Assembly: GCF_004402215.1 (NCBI RefSeq)
Contig: NZ_SOEZ01000023.1
Location: forward strand, 1-64,000
Length of the DNA stretch: 64,000 nucleotides
Source of the DNA: Cryobacterium tagatosivorans
Lineage (GTDB): Bacteria > Actinomycetota > Actinomycetes > Actinomycetales > Microbacteriaceae
Direction of reading: 5' to 3'
The notes beneath the pieces are model-generated. The model was not told where the DNA came from, searched no databases, and saw only the letters and a list, made by a program, of their open reading frames with translations. How positions within the stretch are numbered: the stretch's first letter is position 1; each line of letters starts with the position of its first letter. Both the position numbers and the translations under genes were made by a program. Shown piece after piece: positions 53,807 to 61,927 of the stretch.

Positions 53807-54124
53807 TCAGGCTCGCTTGCGCAATTTGCGGCGCTCGCGCTCCGACAGTCCGCCCCAGATCCCGAACCGCTCGTCGTTGGCGAGCGCGTACTGCAGGCAC
53901 TGCGTCCGAACCTCGCAGGATGCGCAGATCTTCTTCGCATCGCGCGTCGAGCCGCCCTTTTCGGGGAAGAACGCCTCAGGATCGGTCTGGGCGCAGAGCG
54001 AATCCGTCTGCCACCCCAGGGGATTGTCATCTCCCGTTTCCTTGCGCACTCCGGGTACTCCCAAGCGAACTGGATCGACAAACCAGTCCTCAGGAACCCC
54101 GTTACGATACCCAGATATTGACAT
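53807..54124 (-). CDS. whiB2: WhiB2-type iron-sulfur transcription factor
   Basis: A 105-residue Wbl protein. Cysteines in DSLCAQTDPEAFFPEKGGS and KKICASCEVRTQC give the C...C-x2-C-x5-C cluster pattern; GIWGGLSERERRKLRKRA ends the protein. WhiB2/WhmD is needed for septation in mycobacteria. The N-terminal 40 residues (YRNGVPEDWFVDP) are longer than in WhiB1. ATG at 54124 is chosen because GGGAG lies five bases upstream; an ATG at 54154 has its ribosome site too close. A good promoter lies about 55-80 bases upstream. Confidence 0.92.
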   Translation of the reverse strand: MSISGYRNGVPEDWFVDPVRLGVPGVRKETGDDNPLGWQTDSLCAQTDPEAFFPEKGGSTRDAKKICASCEVRTQCLQYALANDERFGIWGGLSERERRKLRKRA

Positions 54125-54174
54125 ATCGTCTCCCACCCCTTGTGCGACGCGCATTCCTTGCGTGTCTTGAACTA

Positions 54175-54204
54175 ATTACATCGGTGTAGTTCCCCGTACG
54201 TCAA
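54175..54204 (-). promoter_or_regulatory. Predicted whiB2 promoter
   Basis: On the minus strand TTGACG (54204-54199), an 18-base spacer and TGTAAT (54180-54175) form a housekeeping-type promoter, giving a leader of about 45 bases. The surrounding 54125-54269 gap is AT-rich for this genome and holds no gene. Confidence 0.65.
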
Positions 54205-54269
54205 GTCGCAAATCGTAAACCCTCGATATTGGCTCTAGGGTTTCGACTCGCCCAAGGATCGAAAACCTG

Positions 54270-55244
54270 TCACCCATTCGGGGCGGAAGCCGCCTGCTGG
54301 GACTCCCAGGCGCTCCGCACCATGTCGTCCAGGCTGTGCCGCATGCTCCAGCGCAGGTCCCGGGCGGCGAGTTCGCCGGATGCGACGATGCGGTCGGGGT
54401 CGCCAGGACGGCGCGGTTCGCGGGTGGGCGTGAAGTCGATCCCGGTGACCGCGGCCACGGTGGTCATGATCTCGCCGACCGAGACGCCCTCGCCGCTGCC
54501 GAGGTTGTAGACGGGCTCGATCGGCTCCCCGGCATCCAGCCGGCCGGCCGCCGCCACGTGGGAGATCGCCAGGTCGGACACGTGGATGTAGTCGCGCACG
54601 CAGGTTCCGTCCGGGGTGGCATAGTCGTCACCGAAGATCCGCGGGGTGCGTCCGGCGGCGAGCGCGTCGAAGACAAGGGGGAAGAGATTGTGCGGGCTGG
54701 TGTCGCGCAGGTCAGTCGCACCGGAGCCGACGACATTGAAATAGCGCAGGGACGTGTGCCGGAGCCCGGCCGCCACTCCCTGGTCGCGGAGCAGCCATTC
54801 GCCGATGAGTTTCGACTCCCCGTAGGGCGACTCCGGGTTCTTGGGTGTCGCCTCGGTGACGAGATCGGTGTGCGGGGTGCCGTAAACCGCGGCGCTCGAG
54901 GAGAAGACGATCCGGTTCACCCCGGCCTCTTCCATCACCCCGAGGAGGGTGGCCGTCGCGGTGACGTTCTGCTCGTAGGTGTGCAGCGGGCGCCGGACGG
55001 ACACGCCGGCGTACTTGTAGCCGGCCACGTGCACGACGCCGCCCAGGTCGTGCTCGGCGAAGGTCCGGCGCAGCAGCCCGGCGTCGAGGATGCTGCCGCG
55101 AACGAAGGGCACTCCGTCCGGAACGAACTCGGCGTGGCCGCTGGAGAGGTCGTCGATCACGACGACGTCGATGCCCTCCGCCAGGAAGGCCCGAACAACA
55201 TGGGCGCCGATATATCCGGCTCCCCCGGTGACTAACCAAGCCAT
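54270..55244 (-). CDS. galE: UDP-glucose 4-epimerase GalE
   Basis: A 324-residue extended short-chain dehydrogenase that interconverts UDP-glucose and UDP-galactose, supplying UDP-Gal for the Glf/GlfT2 pathway further right. The Rossmann motif is VTGGAGYIGAHVV, followed by DDLSSGHAEFVP, FSSSAAVYGTP (catalytic Ser region) and SPYGESKLIGE (Y-x3-K). The late motif GTCVRDYIHVSDLA and NLGSGEGVSVGEI are typical. The ATG at 55244 has GAGGG upstream and begins the Rossmann fold immediately; a longer reading to 55271 adds nine unconserved residues. Confidence 0.95.
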   Translation of the reverse strand: MAWLVTGGAGYIGAHVVRAFLAEGIDVVVIDDLSSGHAEFVPDGVPFVRGSILDAGLLRRTFAEHDLGGVVHVAGYKYAGVSVRRPLHTYEQNVTATATLLGVMEEAGVNRIVFSSSAAVYGTPHTDLVTEATPKNPESPYGESKLIGEWLLRDQGVAAGLRHTSLRYFNVVGSGATDLRDTSPHNLFPLVFDALAAGRTPRIFGDDYATPDGTCVRDYIHVSDLAISHVAAAGRLDAGEPIEPVYNLGSGEGVSVGEIMTTVAAVTGIDFTPTREPRRPGDPDRIVASGELAARDLRWSMRHSLDDMVRSAWESQQAASAPNG

Positions 55245-55301
55245 GTGTGCCCTCACTGCTCCGGCCGGCAACCGAACGCTGCCGCTTCGAACAGCCTAAC
55301 G

Positions 55302-55439
55302 TCAGGGCGTCAGGTGCTTCCGGCCTCGGTTGCGGTCACGGATTTCGGGGCGGCCGTAGCCGTCGCCGTCGAGCCCGAAGGCGGTGGCCAGCACGCCCCA
55401 GAGGGCGAGCGCGCCGAGGATCAGCAGGAAGATGGTCAT
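55302..55439 (-). CDS. 45-residue single-pass membrane protein
   Basis: A short frame from ATG 55439 to TGA 55302. It has one transmembrane helix (about 3-22: IFLLILGALALWGVLATAF), a Gly/Asp-rich turn (DGDGYG) and a strongly basic tail (RDRNRGRKHL). The shape (short helix, then charged tail) is that of small membrane proteins found in Microbacteriaceae. Support comes from hydropathy, codon use typical of the genome and the gap of 290 bases between galE and the GlxA-type gene that it fills. The function is unknown. Confidence 0.6.
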   Translation of the reverse strand: MTIFLLILGALALWGVLATAFGLDGDGYGRPEIRDRNRGRKHLTP

Positions 55440-55531
55440 GGCAGAAAATCTATGCATTGCGACTTACTGCCGCGAGTGGCAGAATCGCCAGCAATCGACA
55501 CATTCCCGCCAATTCGGCCAAGGAGCCCGTC
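55440..55531. promoter_or_regulatory. Divergent gap with small palindromes, GlxA gene upstream
   Basis: The gap holds overlapping inverted repeats CTGCC-N6-GGCAG and TGGC-N6-GCCA (55477-55480 with 55487-55490), which could be AraC-type operators, and AAGGAG before the start at 55532. Confidence 0.35.
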
Positions 55532-56488
55532 ATGCTCAGCAAAATCGTCTGCGTCACCCTGCCCGGAATGTCCCCGTTCGAGTTCGGGGTCATCTGCGAG
55601 GTCTTCGGCATCGACCGGAGCGAGCACGGCGGCCCGGTCTTCGACTTCCACGTCACCGCCGCGGAACCCGGTCCGATCCGCACCAAGCTCGGCTTCGACA
55701 TCCTCGTGCACGAGGACCTCGCCGCCGCCGCCGACGCCGACCTGATCGCGATCCCCGCCTACGAGGCGGGCGCCCGGATCCACCCGGAGATCCTGCGGGT
55801 CGTGCGCGACGCGGAGGCGCGAGGCGCCTGGGTGCTCAGCGTCTGCAGCGGGGCGTTCGTGCTCGGCGAGGCGGGCATCCTGAACGGGCGCCGCAGCACG
55901 ACGCACTGGATGTATGCGGAGGACCTCGCCCGGGCCTACCCGGAGACCGACGTCGACCCCGACGTGTTGTTCGTCGAGGACTGCCGGGTCGTCACCGGGG
56001 CCGGAACCGCGGCCGGGATCGACGCCGCGCTGCACATCGTGCGCAAGGAGCTCGGCGCGGCCGCGGCGAACATCATCGCCCGGCGGATGGTCGTCCCTCC
56101 CCAGCGCGACGGCGGGCAGTCCCAGTTCATCCAGTCGCCGGTGGCGGAGAGCCGCAGTGACTCCTTCGCCGTCGTCACCGAATGGATGATGCTAAACCTC
56201 GACCGGGAGCTCACGGTCGACCAGCTCGCCCGCAAGGCGCTGATGTCGCCCCGCACCTTCGCCCGCCGGTTCCGCGCCGACCTCGGGACGACGCCGACAG
56301 CGTGGCTCAACCGCCAACGGCTGCTCCGGGCGCAGCAGCTGCTCGAGGAGACCGACCGGAGCCTGGAGGCCATCGCCGGCGACACCGGCTTCGGCGGGGC
56401 CGCTGTGATGCGCCACCACTTCCTCAAGGTGCTGCAGACCACGCCGACGGCCTACCGCCGGGCCTTCGGCAGCCGCCGCGCGGGCTGA
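55532..56488 (+). CDS. GlxA-type AraC-family transcriptional regulator
   Basis: A 318-residue regulator with an N-terminal DJ-1/PfpI (class I amidotransferase-like) domain, residues about 3-170, and a C-terminal AraC HTH pair, about 215-315. In the first, LSVCSGAFVLGEAGILNGRR carries the nucleophile-elbow cysteine position and STTHWMYAEDLA follows. In the second, RELTVDQLARKALMSPRTFARRF (in parts) and GDTGFGGAAVMRHHFLK are the two helix-turn-helices. GlxA-type regulators often control amine or carnitine catabolism, but no such genes are nearby. ATG at 55532 follows AAGGAG; the frame is open upstream without a better start. Confidence 0.9.
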   Translation: MLSKIVCVTLPGMSPFEFGVICEVFGIDRSEHGGPVFDFHVTAAEPGPIRTKLGFDILVHEDLAAAADADLIAIPAYEAGARIHPEILRVVRDAEARGAWVLSVCSGAFVLGEAGILNGRRSTTHWMYAEDLARAYPETDVDPDVLFVEDCRVVTGAGTAAGIDAALHIVRKELGAAAANIIARRMVVPPQRDGGQSQFIQSPVAESRSDSFAVVTEWMMLNLDRELTVDQLARKALMSPRTFARRFRADLGTTPTAWLNRQRLLRAQQLLEETDRSLEAIAGDTGFGGAAVMRHHFLKVLQTTPTAYRRAFGSRRAG

Positions 56489-56523
56489 GCGCGTCGTGCG
56501 CTCCAGGCCCGTGCCGGGAACTG

Positions 56524-56574
56524 AATTGCGGGACAACGCACCTTCGTTCGGCCGGGGAAGGTACTTTTTCCGCA
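56524..56574. repeat. Family B intergenic palindrome, copy 2
   Basis: Shares ttgcgg, accttcgtt, gaaggtacttt and tccgca in the same order and almost the same spacing as copy 1 at 31493-31545. Outer TTGCGG and CCGCA arms can pair. It lies between the stops of the GlxA-type gene and manA. Confidence 0.8.
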
Positions 56575-56613
56575 TCTCAGCGGCGGCTGTCGAGGGAGGC
56601 GCCTGGCGAGGGG

Positions 56614-57894
56614 CTAGGGCGTGTTCGTGGTGGCGAGGAAGACCTCGCCGGCGCCGGCGAAGGTGACGGCGCCCTCGTCGGGGGTGATGTAGACCGCCTC
56701 GCCGCGCTTGACGCTCGCGGATGACGCGGTGCCGGCCACGAGGAACCCGCCCGCCGTGCAGATGGCGATCGCCGGCCCCGTCAGCGTGACCTGCCGCATG
56801 GGCACCTCGCCGGTGCCGGCGGCATCCGCGTCGATCCGGACGAGCCGGAAGTCGGGCACGTCGGGACGGTACACCGACACCCCGGGCGCGTCGGGCGACG
56901 CGGGCAGGTACGGCACCGGCAGCGGGGTGAAGTCGAGCACGTCGAGCAGCTCGTCGATGTCGATGTGCTTGGGCGTGAGCCCGCCGCGCAGCACGTTGTC
57001 CGAGGCGGCCATCACCTCGACCCCGAGCCCGGAGAGGTAGGCGTGGATGTTGCCCGACGGCAGGTAGAGCACCTCGCCGCGCCGGAGGGACACGTGGTTG
57101 AGCAGCAGGGAGAGCACGATGCCCGGGTCGCCCGGGTAGGTTTCGGCCAGGTCCCGGACGCAGGCCAGCTCCGCCGCGAAGCCGACGTCGGCGCCGCCCT
57201 CGGCCAGGTAGGCGGCATGCCGGGCGAGCTCGACCACGCGCTCGACGAGCCAGGCGACCTCCCCGGTGTCGCCGCCGTGTCCGTCGCGCAGCAGCCAGTC
57301 GACGACGTCGTGGAGCGCGTCGGGCCCGAGCAGCCGGGTCTCGAGCGCGTCCAGGGCCCCGGCCTGCGGCTCGTCGCTCGCGGCGTCCAGGGCGCGCAGC
57401 TCGGCCAGGATCCGTCGGATCTCGCCGAGCTCGCGGAAGCCGCAGAGCGCCTCGAAGGTCTCACTGAGCGCGTAGATGAGTTCGGGCTTGTGGAACGGGT
57501 CGCGGTAGTTCCGGTCGGCCGCATCGACCGGGATGCCGGCCTCGTTCTCCAGCGCGAACCCGGCACGGGCTCGCTCCGGCGAGGGGTGCGCCTGCAGCGA
57601 CAGCGGGCCGCCGGCCGCCAGGATCTTCAGCAGGAACGGCAGCCGGGGAGGCGTGGAGCTCCCCGCGATCTCGGCGCCGAGCGCGGTCTCCGGTGCCGCG
57701 GCGATCCACTCGGCAAGGTCCGCGGCTCCGCCGGTGAGGCTCGGATCGACGATCTTCGACGGCGATCCGGCGTGCGCGCCCAGCCACAGCTCGGCCTCGG
57801 GCTTTCCCGATGGCTCGTTCCCGAGCAGGGTCGCAATGGCGGTCGGGGAACCCCATGCGTAATCCCGCGGTGTGTTGCTTATGCCCACAAACAT
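56614..57894 (-). CDS. manA: Mannose-6-phosphate isomerase, class I
   Basis: A 426-residue cupin-type isomerase linking fructose-6-phosphate to mannose-6-phosphate and so to ManB and GDP-mannose. Zinc-site motifs are SLQAHPSPERA (Q-x-H) and YRDPFHKPELIYAL (E), with a later GNIHAYLSGLGVEVMAASDNVLRGGLTPKH region (read in parts) holding the other ligand and substrate Arg. The ATG at 57894 has AGGAG seven bases upstream and starts at the conserved FVGISNTPRDYAWGS; a longer reading to 57975 has no support. It diverges from an O-antigen-ligase-like gene. Confidence 0.95.
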   Translation of the reverse strand: MFVGISNTPRDYAWGSPTAIATLLGNEPSGKPEAELWLGAHAGSPSKIVDPSLTGGAADLAEWIAAAPETALGAEIAGSSTPPRLPFLLKILAAGGPLSLQAHPSPERARAGFALENEAGIPVDAADRNYRDPFHKPELIYALSETFEALCGFRELGEIRRILAELRALDAASDEPQAGALDALETRLLGPDALHDVVDWLLRDGHGGDTGEVAWLVERVVELARHAAYLAEGGADVGFAAELACVRDLAETYPGDPGIVLSLLLNHVSLRRGEVLYLPSGNIHAYLSGLGVEVMAASDNVLRGGLTPKHIDIDELLDVLDFTPLPVPYLPASPDAPGVSVYRPDVPDFRLVRIDADAAGTGEVPMRQVTLTGPAIAICTAGGFLVAGTASSASVKRGEAVYITPDEGAVTFAGAGEVFLATTNTP

Positions 57895-57975
57895 GGCTGG
57901 CTCCTGCCTCGCTCCGTGGGACCAAACTACCAATGGCGCCTCGGTGCGGCCGCATTCGCCCGGGCGCCGCGCCAC

Positions 57976-57981
57976 TACCCT
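57976..57981 (+). promoter_or_regulatory. Predicted -10 box for the first ligase-like gene (leaderless)
   Basis: TACCCT, seven bases before the ATG at 57989. Confidence 0.5.
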
Positions 57982-57988
57982 TGGTCAT

Positions 57989-59293
57989 ATGCCCGCCGTC
58001 CGCAGCCGTCTCGTCGTCCGCGCCTTCGCGACGCTCCTGCTGTTCACGCTGCTCGCCGGCCAGTTCTGGCGCAACCTCGGCGACTGGTGGGGGTGGGGCG
58101 CGATCGCGTTGGTGCTCGTCGTCGGCTGCGTCGTCGGCCTGGCCAGCCTGAAGCCCGACTGGATGTGGCGCAGTTTCCCGAAATCGCTCGTCGCCGTCCT
58201 CGGCCTCGCGACCCTGTCGCTCGCCTGGTCGTTCTACCCGGGGGCGAGCGCGATCGGCCTCACGCTCCAGTGGGCGACGACGCTGACCGCGCTCTTCCTG
58301 GCGCTGACCTTGACCTGGGCCGAACTGCTGCGCACGTTCTCGGTCGCCCTGCGCTGGGTGCTGGGGCTCTCCCTGCTCTTCGAGCTCTGGGTCGGGCTAT
58401 TCGTGCGCCACGCGGTGCTCCCCTTCTGGGTCGACTACGGCACGGACAAGGTGCCGCAGGCGTTCTACTGGTCCCGCGGCCTGCTGCTGCAGGGCGGGCC
58501 GATCGAAGGCATCGTGGCCAGCCGAAACCTGCTCGGCTTCATCGCCCTGCTCGCCGTCATCGTCTGCGCCGTGCAGCTGGCCGCCGGAACCGTGCGGCGC
58601 GGCTGGGGGATCGCCTGGCTGGCCCTCGCCGTGCTGATGCTCGTGCTCACCCGTTCGGCGACCGTCACGCTGGCCGCCGCCGTGGTGGGCCTGACCCTGC
58701 TGTTGGCCCTGTGGGCGCGCCGGGTGGGCGCCGACGGACGCCGGCCGGTGTACCTGACGGCCGGGGCATCCGTCGTCGCCGTCGTGGGGGCGCTGATCGC
58801 CTTCATGCCGCAGCTTCTCGGCCTGTTCGGCAAGAGCTCCGACCTGACCGGCCGGTTCGACATCTGGGCGAGCGTGACCGACCTGGCGGCCCAGCGCCCG
58901 GTGCAGGGCTGGGGCTGGGTGAGCTACTGGGCACCCTGGGTGGAGCCCTTCGACGGGCTCGCCGTGCGCAAGGGAGTCACCTACCTGCAGGCGCACAACG
59001 CGTGGCTGGACGTCTGGCTGCAATTGGGCATCCTCGGCCTCCTCGTGTTCTCCGCACTCGTGCTGTCCACGCTCTGGCGGTCCTGGTTCCTGGCGGTCGA
59101 CCGCCCGCGCCTCGGCCTGGCCGACAACGCCCCGTACACCGCGTCCGCGCTGCTGCCGCTGCTGCTGATGGCCGCGCTGGTGGCGCAGAGCGTGGCCGAA
59201 AGCCGGATGCTCGTCGAATTCGGCTGGGTCCTGCTCTGCGTGCTGGCCTTGATGACGAAACGTCAGCGGGCGTCCATCACGCCGATGCCGTAG
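57989..59293 (+). CDS. O-antigen ligase/polymerase-like membrane protein, first copy
   Basis: A 434-residue protein with about 11 hydrophobic helices, of the WaaL/Wzy (O-antigen ligase) superfamily. After PIEGIVASRNLLGFIALLAV a large loop carries TGRFDIWASVTDLAAQRPVQGWGWVSYW (in parts) and the HNAWLDVWLQLGILGLL motif with the conserved His. Family members transfer or polymerise lipid-linked glycans on the outer face. In a Gram-positive it may ligate or polymerise wall polysaccharide. The ATG at 57989 follows a TANNNT box by seven bases. A homologous gene follows after 19 bases. Confidence 0.88.
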   Translation: MPAVRSRLVVRAFATLLLFTLLAGQFWRNLGDWWGWGAIALVLVVGCVVGLASLKPDWMWRSFPKSLVAVLGLATLSLAWSFYPGASAIGLTLQWATTLTALFLALTLTWAELLRTFSVALRWVLGLSLLFELWVGLFVRHAVLPFWVDYGTDKVPQAFYWSRGLLLQGGPIEGIVASRNLLGFIALLAVIVCAVQLAAGTVRRGWGIAWLALAVLMLVLTRSATVTLAAAVVGLTLLLALWARRVGADGRRPVYLTAGASVVAVVGALIAFMPQLLGLFGKSSDLTGRFDIWASVTDLAAQRPVQGWGWVSYWAPWVEPFDGLAVRKGVTYLQAHNAWLDVWLQLGILGLLVFSALVLSTLWRSWFLAVDRPRLGLADNAPYTASALLPLLLMAALVAQSVAESRMLVEFGWVLLCVLALMTKRQRASITPMP

Positions 59294-59312
59294 GCGATAG
59301 CGTGGAATAGCC

Positions 59313-60614
59313 ATGATCCCCCGCGCGAACAATTCCGACGTTCCGACGGCTCTCGCGCGCATCCTGGCCTCGCCCCGGTTCGCGACCTCGCTCACCCACG
59401 TGGCCCTGGGCGTCGCGTTCTCGATCACGCTGCTGCGCAGCGTGATGGGCTGGCCCGGGCTCGTCGCCGTGCTCGTCGGCCTCGTGGCCCTGGCCGCGTT
59501 CTCGCTCTACGCCCGGCGCGCGAGCATCGAGTGGCACGGTCTGCTGCCGATTTCGATCCTCGTCTTCCTGGCCTGGTGCGCCCTGACGACGGTGTGGAGC
59601 GGGTACACCCTGGTCACCCTCGCCGGGGTCGGCTACCAGCTGGCTTTCGCGTTCCTGGCCGTGTATATCGCCCTGGCCAGGGACACCATCCAGATCGTGC
59701 GCGCCACCGGCGATGTGCTCCGGGTGCTGCTCGGGCTCTCCCTCGCCCTCGAGGTGCTCTCCGGTTTGCTGCTCGACCTTCCGATCACCTTCCTCGGCAT
59801 CCAGGGCAACCTGGCCCGGTTCGGTCCGATCCAGGGCATCTTCGGCTCGCGGAACGTGCTCGGCCTGGTCGCGCTCCTCGCGTTCATCACCTTCGCCGTG
59901 GAGCTTCGGTCCCGGTCGCTGCGCCGGGGACCGGCAATCGGTTCGCTCGTGCTGGCCGGGCTCTGCATCCTGCTCGCCGGCTCCCCCGTGATCGTGCTCG
60001 TCGCACTGTTCGTCGGCGTCTCGGCCCTCGCCCTGTACTGGCTGCGCCGCACGCCGGCCGAAGGACGCTGGATGCTCCAGCTCGGCCTCCTGGGCGCGAC
60101 CATCATCGGCCTGATCGGCGCCTGGATCGCGCGCGGCCGGATCATCGAGCTGCTCAACGCGGGCAGTGAATTCGAGGTGCGCTACACCCTGTGGCGCGAA
60201 ATGTGGCGCCTGATCAGCCTGCACCCGCTCGAGGGCTGGGGCTGGGCCGGGTACTGGCCGAACAACGTCACCCCCTACGGCTGGCTCGACTTCGTCACCG
60301 GCCGCGACCAGTCATCCGGGCTGAACGCATTCCTCGACGTGTATTTCCAGGCCGGCCTGGTCGGCTTCCTCGCCTTCGTCGCCCTCGTCGGGCTGGCCTT
60401 CGTGCGGTCCTGGCTGCTCGCCTCGAACAAGCGCACCTTCGTTCATGTCTGGCCGGCGCTGATCCTCGCGGTGCTGCTGGTCATCTCCGCCGCGGAAAGC
60501 ACGATCCTGGTCGAGTTCGGCTGGCTGCTCCTGCTGGTCTGCTCGGTGAAGGCGGCCCAGGGCATGAGCTGGCGGAGCGCCCTGGCGCGGCAGCCGCACC
60601 GGTATGAGGGTTAG
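59313..60614 (+). CDS. O-antigen ligase/polymerase-like membrane protein, second copy
   Basis: A 433-residue paralogue of the preceding protein with the same order of motifs: GIFGSRNVLGLVALLAF, YTLWREMWRLISLHPLEGWGWAGYW (in parts) and SGLNAFLDVYFQAGLVGFL. The conserved His of the HNxxLD motif is replaced here by Leu-Asn (GLNAFLD), so the catalytic details may differ. About 11 membrane helices are visible. It has TAGCGT nine bases before the ATG and no strong ribosome site. The next gene, a flippase, starts one base after its stop. Confidence 0.87.
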   Translation: MIPRANNSDVPTALARILASPRFATSLTHVALGVAFSITLLRSVMGWPGLVAVLVGLVALAAFSLYARRASIEWHGLLPISILVFLAWCALTTVWSGYTLVTLAGVGYQLAFAFLAVYIALARDTIQIVRATGDVLRVLLGLSLALEVLSGLLLDLPITFLGIQGNLARFGPIQGIFGSRNVLGLVALLAFITFAVELRSRSLRRGPAIGSLVLAGLCILLAGSPVIVLVALFVGVSALALYWLRRTPAEGRWMLQLGLLGATIIGLIGAWIARGRIIELLNAGSEFEVRYTLWREMWRLISLHPLEGWGWAGYWPNNVTPYGWLDFVTGRDQSSGLNAFLDVYFQAGLVGFLAFVALVGLAFVRSWLLASNKRTFVHVWPALILAVLLVISAAESTILVEFGWLLLLVCSVKAAQGMSWRSALARQPHRYEG

Positions 60615-60615
60615 C

Positions 60616-61878
60616 GTGAATCGTCGGCTGCTGAGGTTCACCGGCGGCTACGGCCTGTCCGTCGTGATCAGCGGGGTGATCAGCATCGCCGTCATCCCGG
60701 CCGTGATCATCTTCGCCGGGACGGAAGCCTGGGCGACGATCGCCGTCGCGCAGGCCGTCGCCGGTTTCGCCTTCGTCGTCGCCGTGTTCGGCTGGGGCGT
60801 CACCGGCCCGACGACGGTCGCCGTGATGGACGACCGGGAACGGGGGCGCTTCTACCTCGACTCCCTGCTCAGCCGGCTGTGGCTCTGCGTGCCGATCCTG
60901 CCGGTGGCCGTCATCATCGCCATCCCGGTCTCCCGCGGCGACCCGGCGCTGGCGGCCGTGACCGTCCTGACCGGCGTGCTCGCGGCCCTGGGCGGCGGCT
61001 GGTTCTACGTCGGGGAGTCCAGCCCGATTCGCTTCCTGCTCCTCGACTCCCTCCCCCGCAACGTGGGCACCGTCATCGGCGCCCTGGCCCTGATGGCGAC
61101 CGGGGACGCGCTGTGGTTCGCCCTGCTACAGGGTGTCGGTGTCGTGGCCGCGACCGTGCTCACGACCTGGGACATCCTGCGCCGCTACCCCGGCTGGACG
61201 CTGTCCCTGTCGCCCCGGCCCGCGTTCGGCAACCTCCGCGGCCACTCGGCATCCGTGACGATGTCGGTCACCTCGTCGCTCTACGTGAACGTCCCGGTCA
61301 TCCTCGTCGGGATCTTCATCCCGCAGGCGACGGCGAGCTACGCCCTCGCCGAGCGGATCGTGCGCCTCGCGCTGTACTCGACCCGGCCCATCGTGCAGGT
61401 GGCCCAGGGCTACGTGCCGTCCAGGGACATGGACATCCAGGTCTTCCGGGCCCGGCGGGTCGCCTGGGTCTCGCTGCTGCTCGGCGGGGTCGGCGCGCTC
61501 GGCTACGCGCTGCTCGGCCCCTGGGCCGGCTCGATCCTGTCGGGCGGGACCCTGAGCATCCCGTTGCCGCTCGCGGTGGCGATGGGGATCAACCTGGGCG
61601 CCCTGCTGGCCTCCCAGCTGACCGGCTTCGCCTGCATGAACGCGTTCGGGCTGACCAAGGCGCTCGCCGTCAGCACGATCGTCGGCGCGGTCGTGGGAAG
61701 CGCCCTGATGATCCCGCTGACGCTTTTGTTCGGGGTCTCCGGGCTCGCGTTCGGGCTCGCCGCCGCGGAGGTGAGCGTCCTGGCGGTGCAACTCATCGTG
61801 CTGCGCCCGTTCCTGCGGGTCCCGCGGCTGCCGCGCACCGAAGCGGTGCCCGGAGGGCTGCCCGACGCCGGACGGTAG
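60616..61878 (+). CDS. Wzx/MATE-type polysaccharide flippase
   Basis: A 420-residue protein with about 12 hydrophobic segments of the polysaccharide-biosynthesis/MurJ-Wzx (MOP) superfamily, expected to flip lipid-linked oligosaccharide across the membrane. Motifs are general: GYGLSVVISGVISIAVIPAVI at the start (in parts), GWGVTGPTTVAVMDDRERG, and a C-terminal VPRLPRTEAVPGG tail. GTG at 60616 is chosen because GAGGG lies five bases upstream; ATG at 60604 is in frame and overlaps the previous gene by eleven bases. It follows the two ligase-like genes directly. Confidence 0.87.
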   Translation: MNRRLLRFTGGYGLSVVISGVISIAVIPAVIIFAGTEAWATIAVAQAVAGFAFVVAVFGWGVTGPTTVAVMDDRERGRFYLDSLLSRLWLCVPILPVAVIIAIPVSRGDPALAAVTVLTGVLAALGGGWFYVGESSPIRFLLLDSLPRNVGTVIGALALMATGDALWFALLQGVGVVAATVLTTWDILRRYPGWTLSLSPRPAFGNLRGHSASVTMSVTSSLYVNVPVILVGIFIPQATASYALAERIVRLALYSTRPIVQVAQGYVPSRDMDIQVFRARRVAWVSLLLGGVGALGYALLGPWAGSILSGGTLSIPLPLAVAMGINLGALLASQLTGFACMNAFGLTKALAVSTIVGAVVGSALMIPLTLLFGVSGLAFGLAAAEVSVLAVQLIVLRPFLRVPRLPRTEAVPGGLPDAGR

Positions 61879-61927
61879 GCTCGTAGTCGGACGCGACGTC
61901 CGGCGCAGCTGAACGGAGTACGAACGA

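Noticed and set aside
50424..54170. A 1248-codon plus-strand frame across the GT2 and whiB2 genes
   Set aside because: Shadow of two recognised minus-strand genes; composition dominated by Gly, Arg, Glu with no family resemblance.
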